From the NCBI RefSeq assembly GCF_964275005.1, contig NC_092704.1, positions 11,968,871-12,032,870 on the forward strand: a stretch of 64,000 bases of DNA, read 5' to 3'. Below, piece after piece: positions 12,001 to 24,000 of this stretch. The position numbers and the translations under genes were made by a program. The stretch comes from Diadema setosum (lineage: Eukaryota; Echinodermata; Echinoidea; Diadematoida; Diadematidae). Below the pieces are notes generated by a model, which worked only from the letters and a program-made list of their open reading frames with translations, was not told where the DNA came from and made no database searches. Position 1 is the stretch's first letter. Each line of letters begins with the position of its first letter.

Positions 12001-15000
12001 TCGACGTAAAACGATCTGTGTAAGATCTTGCATCGAACGGGTCGGCAGGTTCGTACAGTGATCGAGTGAAAGAAGAATTGGTTACAGTTATTCGTTTGGT
12101 TATATAAGACAATTCAGTATTATACTTGAATACGGCATGGCCCAAAAGAGTGCTATAAAACTATCTAACTTGTGCCGTCATGACTGGAAGAAGATGGAGT
12201 TAAACTATATAATAGTGTTGGTACATGTAGGCCTAAAATGGCATGTATGAAAGAAAAGGGGCATTACAGAACAGCAGACTGGAGTAATGGTCAAAAATAC
12301 GATACTTTTACTGCTTAACAGTGCGTGGATGAAACAATAAGTCACATACAAATACGCGTTTAAATGTTATCAACTTTTCAAAAAAGAAAAACATGAAATT
12401 AATTTGAATGAACATGTTAGGAATTTGACTGCCCATACGCGAAATTAAATGACTGAAGTACCCCTTTCGCCAGTGCTGGCGATTTTGAATGACTGAAGAG
12501 CACGACGTGCCAATTTGAATGCCCGTTTTACGAATTCGAAAGGCACATATGCAAATCTCATGGATCGGAATGCTAATTGAACGAGCAACTTGCAATTTTG
12601 AATGAGAGAATGTGCAGTGACGAGGATTTCGCTAAATTGAATGAACCTTTCATCAAATGGACTGACAAAAGTGCAAAATTGGCCGGGAAAACCTATACCA
12701 AAGATAATCACTTCGTTCCTTCATTCATGCTTTTGCAATTAATAGTCAGTTTTATAGCACTCTTTTGGGCCATGCCGTATTCAAGTATAATACTGAATTG
12801 TCTTATATAACCAAACGAATAACTGTAACCAATTCTTCTTTCACTCGATCACTGTACGAACCTGCCGACCCGTTCGATGCAAGATCTTACACAGATCGTT
12901 TTACGTCGAGCTGGTCTAAGAAGTCTAGTAGAAATCTAGTATTGACCGTGTAGCGATCGTGTATTGATTGCGTGTAGATCGGGATGTTCGAGTAGAGATC
13001 TATGTGGTTGTCGAGGAGAGATTCTGGAGATGTCGAGAATGGTCGGGTGTGGATCGTACAAGATCGAATAGCGGTCGGGGAGGGATCGTGTTGAAGGACG
13101 GTCGAGCATTTGGTCGGGATTGCTCTGGTAAAAATAGGTCATCGGGATTGATCTCGCTTGATCGAGTTGATCTGATTGGCAGTGGGAACGGGGTAGAAGG
13201 AAGCAGGAGCGATGCCGATCAAGGTAGATCGACCCCGAATACCAATGCCGAGCGAGCCCGACCAGGCCAAAAAAGCTTGATCGGGATTGATCGAGTTGAT
13301 CTGATCGGCAGTGGGAACGTACCATTAGCTCCATCTCATCCAAAACTATACCATCTCTCTAAGCATAGACAAAACTTTTATTGCAACTGATTAAAATTGT
13401 CCTACATCGACGTAAACGTCGATGTTGGGCAATTTGTCAATCAGATGCAATGAAAACATCTCGACGGAAGATTTTCATGAATTTGAATAATTACGCAGTA
13501 CCCGCTGCATGCTATAAGGATTAGAACCAACACTTGCTGTCGGGAGGAAGCTCGGGGTTCTGGTGGAGATGACGCCTGTCCGGAGATCAGGAGGTTGTAG
13601 GTTCGAATCCTGCTCGAGTATGTAGGCCCATGATTCTTTTTTTTTTTTTATCATGGCTACTACTAAAACTCTGATCAGTGCAGTGCTTATTTACGTCGAT
13701 GTAGGGCAATTTGTCAATTAGTTGCAATGAAAACATCTCGACGGAAGAATTTCATGAATCTGAAGAATTTGAATGTGATTTTCTAATAAGTTCATTAAGG
13801 AGTAAGTACCGGCAGGGCAGTGGCACCCGTCTATGACCTCATCCGTCTGGCACGATTCACCCAGGAAGCTCTGCTCGCATGTCCTTGGACACACAGTCCC
13901 CCTCTCATTATACTCCTTGTTGCTCGGACATGTCAATTCTGAAAGAACAAGGCAACGACAGAAAAAGAGAAATCTAGTAAGAGAGAAAGATTGGTGAAAT
14001 GAAATTTTATTTCATATGAAAGGACAACAGAGCGAAAGGGGTATCACTGTCTTACATAACTGGGTTGTATTTTTTTTTTTCGTACATGTAGATGTAATAT
14101 GGTGTCAATTACAATTCTTAACTAAGTGGCGAACCAACCCAAAGCTCAATGAAAATTCTGTTCAACACCTCATTTGCAGTACTGGAGATTTCATGCAATT
14201 ATAGTTCTCCTGTGTTTGACCGCTTGTAACTATTGCAAACAAAAACAAAAAAAAATGAAAAAGATGTCACGAAATACACTGTCAGCATTGGTTTGAACGC
14301 GTGGAATCTCGTAGAATGGAAAATATAGGCATAGAACGTCAAGCTCTGGCTGCGAACTCACCACAGCCATAACGCTCCCTCCAGCTGATGACAGTAGGTG
14401 GATTCAGCAGAGCGCACATTCGGAAGTGTTCCGCCATGGCGAGACAGATGCTCTCTTGCGCGTTGCTCACTGACCCTTCTCTCGACTTGGACGCACCGAC
14501 CTCGTTCGCGCACAGATTCTCGAAACAGGTGACGTTCAGCCCGCAACGGGTGAAGCTGGCGTCCTGAAAACGGACCCTACACTCGGGGCTGTCTGGAATG
14601 GCGGGCAACGCTTCGCTCACGGCCGGGCAGCTCTCGCCCTGGAGTCGCAGGGCGTTGCCTCTCGAGATGAATGAAATTTCGTTTCCCCCAGTCAGCAGTG
14701 CATCCGTGGCACATAGTCCGTAGACCTGAGAACAATTGGTCATTTATGATAAGACTAGATACAATCTCTCAGTGAGGTGACAACTTGTTCAGTTGAATAG
14801 TCTCTGCAACTGAACTGCCTGTCTGCAAGTCTATGAGAATAATATGCCTAGGAAGAATCATTTGATACAGGTGTTGGAGTAGTTTTTTGTCGCAATTTTA
14901 CAATTTCTTCTACCTATCTTTTTTTTTTTTTGTGTTTTAAAGAATATTTTATTCTTCATCAATGGAAACATAATATACAAATAAATTGATACAAAAATCT

Positions 15001-18000
15001 CCGGACCAATTTTATAGTCCTTTTCAACATTGGATGCAACACTGATACCAAAACTTTACATCGGTTGAACATGTTTTGATACACTCTGGTACATTTTTTT
15101 CACAATCAATATATACAATCCATATAAACATCTCTTCTTTTTTGGTTTTACATTACTAATTCCTCAATCTCTTAACAATTTTTTTTTCTTTCATTACATA
15201 ATAAATTCTATTAATTGAATCACTTACCCCAAAAATATTTCTTTTCAGCTTTCATACAATCCAACCTAAAATATCAATATCCATTGATTGAAGTTTTTTT
15301 GTTAAAAAACAAAACAAAAACAACCCCCTCGCCACCCCCCTACTCAATACCCCCGTCCATTCTCCCCCTTACTACCCCACCCCATCCCCCCTCCCCCTTC
15401 CAGAACCCCCATCACAACAAAACCTCAAAAGCAACTGAAACCTGTGTGTCCTGACTTACATTATAACACTTAATACGAGTGCGTGGAAAAGGCATTTCCT
15501 GGTGGATGTGCGGCAGACCATACTCTGTTAAATAAACGTATAGCAAATTCTCAATTCTTTTTCCAGTTTTCCCACTTTTGTAAATGTATTGACAACGTAT
15601 TACGTATAACTGCTAATTTTTCTTCTTCTAACCTATCCTGCTCTATAGACCTTTTAATGAAATATTCCGTTGGGGGTGTCTTATTTTTCCTTCCTAAAAA
15701 AAGCAATTTCTTCACCAAAATTATAACATGGTTAACTAACTGAGCTTTTCCTTTATCTGGTAGCTCTATACCAAAAAAGATCTCTTCCCAACTCAACTGT
15801 TGCAAATCAACATATTCAAAGAAAGTACTACATTTTCCCCAAACTTTCCTAGCAAAATCACAGGTATAAAATATATGTTTATACGTCTCTTCCTCACTAT
15901 GACAAAAAGAACATAAATTATCATTTACGATCTTAAACTGAAATAATTGATGATTTGTGTACACTATTCCATGCAATAATCTATATTGGAAATCCCTCAA
16001 AGCAGAACTCAAAGTGCTACTTCTTATCCTACTAAAAATACATTTTATATCTCTATTAGAAAAATCACAAAAATATAAATTTCTCATTTTTTCTATCACC
16101 GAAGAATCATCACTTACTTTCTTCACTAATTCAACATAAATGTCTTTAGAGGTAATCTTTTCCAGAGGAATTTCCTTCCCGTTTCTTATAAAAGTCATTT
16201 CATCTACATTTGTATTCTTCTCTATCTCTGTGTTCTCTGTATTCCTTTTCCAACCAACTGGAAGCGCCTCATATATCTTTTGAATAGTCAAAATATTCAA
16301 ATAATTAAATCCTTTATTTTTAAAATATTCAACCGAAAATAATTTACCATTCCTATCCATTATATGTTCCAATCTAAAACATTTTTTCAAAAACAATTTT
16401 TCATCAAAACTGCATTTTCCCTCAATGCGAATCATTTTATTATTAAACAAAACTTCCTTCCTTATTTGATTATAATTACCCCTGAAATCCCTTGTTTTCA
16501 CCCATGTTTTCAACAGATCCCTGTAAAATTCCGGTATAGACAAATTCAAAAGATAAATGAAATAGTTACAACAAAATATAAATTTACCTCCAATATGTTT
16601 AGTAACAAACTGAAAATATTGTTTCCATTTCATTTCTTGTTTACCATAAAATAACCTTTTAACCCACATTACTCTTTGAGCGTCTATTAATGATGAAAAA
16701 TGCATATATTTTACTCCCCCGCGTTCATAATCTAATACCAACACAGTTTTTTTAATTTTTGGTTTCCCTTGCCAAATAAATTCCCAAACAACCAAATCCA
16801 GTTCTTTATATACCCATTCTGGCAAAGGAGTTAGAGACCCCACATATATCAATTTAGAATAAATAAAAGTCTTCAATAACTGAATTTTACCAACTAATGT
16901 CAAATCTCGTTGCTTCCACCATATTAATAATTTCTTTATTTTACTAAGTATTTCTTTATAATTCAATTTTTCTTTCACCTCTGGATCCAAAGTAAAATAT
17001 ACCCCTAAAATCTTTAACTCCGTCACTTTTTGTCCAAAAGAAAAATCATAAGCACTATCTTTACTACTTCCCAATTCCAACACTTTTATCTTATCTTTAT
17101 TAAGTTTAAGTCCAGAGACCCGTTGAAAACAATCAAAAATAAATTCAATCCTCTTGATTGACTCAAAATCTTGTACCAAAAATGTAATATCATCCGCATA
17201 AAGCACTTGTCTAACTTCATTCCCTCCAAAACATAACCCTGAAATCTCCTTGTCTTTTCTTATCGAATGCGCTAACACTTCTATACATAAAATAAACAGA
17301 TAGGGTGACAGTGGATCCCCTTGTCGAACCCCCTTTTCTATCTTAAAATACCCTGTCGATTTACCCCCGTTAAAAACACAGCTAAGAGCATTATTATAAA
17401 GAGTAGAAATCCATTTTCGGAATACAGGTCCAAAACCAAAATACAACAAGGCCTGTTGTAAAAAACTGTGAGCAACGGAATCAAAGGCTTTTTCGAAATC
17501 AATTGCAACCAAATAACCTGGTAAATTAAAGTGGGAAGTATGGAAAATCATGTCATCAATAATACGTATTGCTTCCCCTATATATCTACCTTTCAAAAAC
17601 CCCAATTGATCTTCCATTATAATTTCCTCTAAAACCTCTGTAATTCTCATTGTTAAAACTTTAGAAAGAATTTTATAATCCACATTTAATAAAGAAATAG
17701 GTCTATAATTCTTAATCTGCAAAACATCTTTACCTTCTTTTGCAATTAAAATAATCATTGCTTGTCTTTGGGAAGCCGATAGTTCCCCATTATGATACGC
17801 TTCATTTAAAGCTTCTACTACTAATTGTCCGATAACCGGCCAAAATATTCTATAAAATTCAACCGTTAACCCATCATTCCCTGGTGATTTATTCAGTTTC
17901 ATTTTTTCCAACACCTGTATACACTCCCTTTCTACTATTAACCCTTCACAATAATCTTTGGACTCCTCAGATAACCTGGGCAAGTCCTCAGAAAAAAACA

Positions 18001-21000
18001 CATTATCTAAATTCAAAACTACATCTGATTTAGCATACAATCTACTATAAAAATCCTTAATTTCATTAATTATACCAGTTTCATCATAAATAATATCACC
18101 CTTTTCATTAATCAATTTTTGTATATTAGTTTTTCTTCTATTTGACTCCATTAATTGCGTAAAATATCTCACATCTCTTTCTCCTCCTTCATACCAAGAG
18201 GCGCGGGAGCGAATCTTAACTCCTTCCTTATCATAATCATAACTAACCTGTAATTCCCTTTTTTTTTCTTCAAGTCTCTTACATACTTCTTGATTTGGCT
18301 GAGATATCAAACTATCCTCCAACTCTGCTACCTCTCTTTCCAATTTTTCTCTACTTTCCTTTCTATTTTTAGACATTTTCTTAGAGTACGTTTGTGTAAA
18401 TTGACGAATTTTCCATTTCAAAAAATCCCAAAGTACTCTTTTATCCTGAATCTCTTCCTGTAAATCTCTCTTTAATTTCAAAATTTCTTCCTTCATTTGC
18501 TGAACATAAACCATATCATTACATAAACTGTTATTAAATTTCCAATAAGAACTTCTATTTCTTATTTGATTTTCCCGGATATCCAAAAACCCTAACCCTA
18601 TTGCGGAATGGTCCGGAGCAATTGAAGACATAATTTCACATTTAACCACAAAGTCTACTAAATCTTCTGAAATTAACCAATAATCCAATCGACTTTGCAT
18701 AAATGGTACTTTCTGTCTATATGTAAATTGCTTTTTTGTTGGATTTCTCTTCCTCCAAATATCTACTAAATTCCATACTTCCATAAAATTATCAATTTCC
18801 AAATTAAACCTACTCTGACAAATTGACTTATTTCTACCAACATAATCACACTCTTCATTACGGATCATATTAAAATCCCCTCCCATTATAACAGATACCC
18901 CCTCTCTATTCATTTCCCTCAATTGTCCCTCTAACTTCTTTATCATTTGTATTTGCTCTTTTTCTTTTCCCCTAACAGGAAAATACACATTACATAAAAT
19001 CAATCTTAACCCTTTCAAATTACAATACATCAATATATATCTACCTTCTACATCACTTACCACCTTTTTCATTTCCAATTTTACTAACGAATTAACCAAA
19101 ATCAAAACTCCTTTACTATGGGAGGTTCCATGACTATAAACACATTGACCGTTCCATTCCGATGTCCATTTATCTTCTACATCTCTTGTACTATATGTTT
19201 CTTGTAAAAATACAAAATCTGCCCCTTTCTCCTTACACCAAGCAAAAATTCTCTGCCTTTTACCCTTTTCTCTTAATCCCTTTACATTTAAAGAAACATA
19301 ACTACTTTTCCCCTCTCTATTATGCGCCATATACACACAAAGAAGTGAATCTCAGATTACTGACGGGAGTGACCACGACAGCAATCCGTAACAAAAATTT
19401 GATGTGCATTTCACCATCCACCACGAAATGCCCCCTGGTAACCGAAGAGTGATAAAAACCCCACAAACGAAGAAGAAAAAAAAAAAAACCGCACTCGTCC
19501 CTAACCCTTATACCTACCCAGCAAAACCTACCCTATCTAACCAATTCCCACCTGGATCCCCAATAAAAAGAAATATAACCCTACAATCCACGTACTGACA
19601 CCAATGAAGCTCAGTACCCTCCAGCAGCCTCTCCTCCTCCCCCGCACTACATTACGTTAAAAAAAAAAAAAAACCCTCCATTCATATTTTAAATTCTTAC
19701 CAACAAGAAAAAAAAAGAAAGAAAAGAAAAAAAAAAATTCCTCTCAAAACTTATTTATAATGCCCTTCATGTCATGCCAGCATTATCCCTACAGCTTAAA
19801 AACAATAACCGCAATCCAAAACTAATCATCACCCTACTCACCGATGTGCATAATGTCCCCACTACCCGTGTGTCGTATACACTAAACCTAAACCTTATAC
19901 ACACGCACAAATGAAAAAAAAAAAAATCCAAGTCCATAAAACCACGCCTCCCTTGCACAAAGGTGTGCTTATTATTACCACCTACATTTTCCTCCATGCT
20001 ATCTCCCTACGCCCCTAAATCCAGCACAAAACGTTGTATTTATAACGTAATAGCATAAACACACAAACTATAATAACCGGACTCACACATAGAACGACAC
20101 GCCCGGACATGATGAAACTCGAAATACACGAAAGGACATTCCACAACTGGGGGCATTAACTTAGAAAATCAATAATTAATCAGAGACCGAATTAATCTTC
20201 CATCTATTTGTATACCGTGCCTATTGTCACTGCATAAAACAGATAAGAAACTTGCGTTCATTACAACTGTCATACCGATACCCATCATACAATGCGTACA
20301 TATCAAACTTCATAGGAGACATGGGTTGTTCAATACAACAATTCCTTACGCAAGCCGGGCTCCCCAAACATAAGTCTTCCTTGCCCGCCAAAATATAACC
20401 CAGCGCTTTTTACCTCAACATTGACCAATGGCCTCCATCCAAACCATTGATCCGTGTTGGAATGTATTTAACCAGCTTTCCTCCCTAGACACATTGCTCC
20501 TGAGTTATTTCCCGATACACACATTTGATTCAAGTCCATAGACAATATCATAAAAATTCAGTAATTAAAGCACAAACGACATGAAAAGTACCCTGTTTGT
20601 ATACCTTAATACACACATTTCCCGAAACACACATTTCAAAACCTTCGGCAGTAACATGAATAATCGGTGATTAAAACATAAAAGAGATGAAACCTTCCCT
20701 GTTTATATATCTTGCATCTGTTCACAACCTGAACCAAACAGAACCCAAACTTATCTGCACATGTGGAGTATGCATGCATTACAAAATGTCATACTGATAT
20801 CCCTTGGCTTATCGAGTGCTCATACCCGTGAATCCTGTGTGCCTACATAACCTAAACTTCATTTCCTCTGGTATAACACTTGAGATATTCAATACTACTC
20901 CGACCCTAACATGAAATAGAGCTCTCGCCCCCAAACCTCTGGCTCCTTCCAGAACATTGCAAAACGAAAGAATCTGCATATTCATAAATGCACATTTCCT

Positions 21001-24000
21001 CTTCTAAAGCTCTGTGACACTCCAAGTCAAAACACCGGCGTCGAGCATTTCTAATTAACATAACAATTAATCCCATCAAATAAACCCGTTCTGTGTGCAC
21101 TGGTTGTCGTTGATTTTACTCTTTCTAAGGAACAATACACTCTTAGCAAAGTGCTCTTCATTCCTGCATACTTTCTCGACCAGAAAATAATAGACGTAGT
21201 TAAACACACAGGTCAGTAACTCATGCAGTGTAAGTCTTGTGCGGCCTAAACAGATTCCAACCCGGGGGCACTGACTTGAAGTATCAATAGATGTGCCCAA
21301 TCATAGAGAAAACAAAAAAAAAAAAAAAACAAAAAAAAAAGAAAACAAGCCCCATCACCTGTTTATCATTATACATTGATGTGCACTATTGCTACCAAAA
21401 TACCAAGAACCATTTCCTATATACTGCATATGCGTTGTTGCTCAATTTGCACTTACACGTCGGTAATTAAAACACAAAAGCAATGAAAAGTACCCCGTTT
21501 ATATACCTTGATACACACATTTCCCGAAACACACATTTCAAGACATTAGGCAGTAACATAAAAAATCTGTGATTAAAACATAAAAGAGATGAAACCTGAT
21601 ATTATAATCGATAGTGCATGTGCAGCTATCCTTCATTCTACCTTCACTGAAAACTGTCGCTCACATGAAATTGCACTTTATATTGAATCTTTTACCCTAG
21701 AAACCCAGTCGGGCAAAATTGTTTGTAAAACTGTAAGCTTTGCTTTGAAGTAAATTTTTATGACAGTGCTTTGAATTTCAATTTAGCGTGGCATACAGCG
21801 ATTTATCGATGGCATGTGCGAGTTTTTGCGTAGTTTGCTAGCCGTCAACTGAGTCGGGTGAGCAAACGTGCCACACGATGGCCCGAATTCGCGAAGGTGG
21901 TACAATGGACAAAGACCGTAGTTTGTTTGTTTTTTAATGTGGCGCCAAGTGTTGCATGGCCTATTTCGATACGAAATCAGTTATTTCGTCGACGAAATGC
22001 CTGATTTCGTAACGAAATAGGCCATGCGATACTTGGCTCCCCATTAAAAAAAAAAAAAAACGGTCTTTGTCCATGCTTAACCATGGTTTCAGTTGTACAA
22101 CCCTCGCGAATTCGGGCCAATGAGTTGATCTCGAGATTGATTTTCAATGGGTGGTAACTGCCGCGGGAAGCACGAAGTCACGAATATATCTAGTAAAATA
22201 ATGAAAACCATAATTATCTGTGATAATCGTAATCTGTGCATTTATAAAGTTGTTAGTCTGTGGCTAAACGTATGGTATATAATGCTTACCTCATTGACAA
22301 ACTGGTCCGGGATGTACAGGTATATTCTTTCTCCTGATGCATACTCCACACGCAGGTCTAAGAGATGTGGAGAGAAAATGACATTTTCTGTATTAAACCA
22401 TGGTTACCATCGACTTATAGAAATTCATGCCAAGAAACGAGCGCATAAACTTGCACCAAGCTTATCGAAACATACTCAAGGACGCACAAATCAACGCAAA
22501 TCGCACACACACACACATACACACACACGGGCATTTGTTTTGTAATAATCTTTATTGAAATTTCCTTGAAATAAATCGAACATAATTATGATTGTATCGA
22601 AACGGATCATGTCAACTTTTATGAGTTAATCAAATTGTTCGACGGATCCCAACACAATGTCCAATTTAAATATCACAAAGTGCGTTGTCATTATTGCACC
22701 ATATGTCAATCATGTTATTGTACTGTCTCTAAATTCTTGCTGTTAGCATAGGCGGCTCCACTATCAACTGCATTAATGAAAACATGGGTTACCATGGATG
22801 TCTCGCAGAATGTAATAGGACCCTCTCTCGACCACGCTGAACTGGGTGTTTCTCAGTGGAAGCGTCGCTGTTCGGTTGCCATGGAAGACGCCGTTGGGGG
22901 TCAAGGTGACACGGGCCTTGACCTCGGCTGATTCTAATGCACTGAAGGAAAAGGCATGAAATGAGAAAATTACAAAATATCATTGTTTTACCTGATTTCA
23001 CTAAGGAAACAAAAAAAAAAACGGGAAAGGGGATGAGGTTGGACAATGTAATCATCCTCACAAGGTTCTTAATCTCATGTGGAATTCACTTTATTTGTTT
23101 ATTGGTTTGCTCTTATATAGAGAATTTAAGATATTTTCAGTTTTCTACCATTAAAAAAAAACAGATCACATTAACTCTTCTATGAAGTACCTGAGAATAA
23201 AATTACCATTTATAGTGTCAGTAACAAGTCCCAGAAACGTGTACTTTTCGTTATGAATTCTATGATTTTTTTAACGCTTTTTTATCTTATTTGTATCCTT
23301 CACAATCAAGAATTTCTAGTCTTCTCATCCAGTGATGAGAGAACATCGACTTCATCAAACATTATAAACTCATAACTGATTATTCCTAAAACTTTGCTAA
23401 TACGTACTACAAATACTTCTGCACTACTGAATTCATAATGTATGTATATAAGAGGTAGATTTGCCTTCAAATCGGTTCAATGTAAAAGTAAATTTATAGA
23501 ATGTTGATTTTTTTTTCTCTGTAGAAAAACAAAAACACCGACTTAAACAAACAAACAAACAAACAAAAAGTTGACTAAGTTTTTAGAATGTTGATTGTTC
23601 CTCTAAAAAAAAACCTAAAAAAACAACAACGAACGAACAAAGAAACAAACGAACAAACAAACAAACAAACAAAAAGTTAATCGTGTTTTGAGCGTCCTGC
23701 TTCGGCAGTCCTGGCATCCTCTGTGCGCTTACATGTACGTGATGGAGACGTCATCATTATTTTCCCCGGAAACCGTGTTGATGATGAACTCCACTGCCTC
23801 CGAACCGGTGCTGGTAAGCTCGATCGTTGCCAAGTAGAAGGAGCACTGGCCGGGGAAGTAGTCGTAGTCTTCGGCTCCCAGTCGCTTGTAGTGACGACCC
23901 TTGACGATGGAACAGATGTTTTCTGGCAGCTGGATCCCTGCCCGAAGATGGGTAGAGAGATAGATTTGCCAAGGACAAACGTGGCATAGGGTTAAGGCCA

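Larger units (their letters stand above)
14921..21600 (-). mobile_element. Tx1/L1-like LINE, near full length, in intron 7
   Basis: The 3' end on the minus strand is a poly-A (plus-strand T run at 14921-14932) preceded by an AATAAA at about 14948-14953. ORF2 (15551-19336) is unbroken. Upstream, 19340 to about 21600 is an AT-rich leader in which blocks recur (see 20564-20700 and 21463-21598). The 5' border is set by the end of these repeats and is approximate. No ORF1 could be recognised in the leader, so it is lost, eroded or located differently. Confidence 0.8.

Noticed and set aside
12445-12711. 88-aa minus-strand frame with repeated Phe/Leu pattern
   Set aside because: The pattern follows the 20-bp DNA periodicity, which does not keep codon phase, and there is no recognised domain.
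11552-13390. Several 60-140 aa frames on both strands in the GATCG-rich inverted repeat
   Set aside because: The same frames appear in mirror image in both arms and consist of Arg/Ser/Asp-rich shadow sequence from GATCG motifs.
19767-19997. 76-aa minus-strand frame upstream of LINE ORF2 as ORF1
   Set aside because: It is too short and lacks coiled-coil, RRM or zinc-knuckle features of LINE ORF1 proteins.
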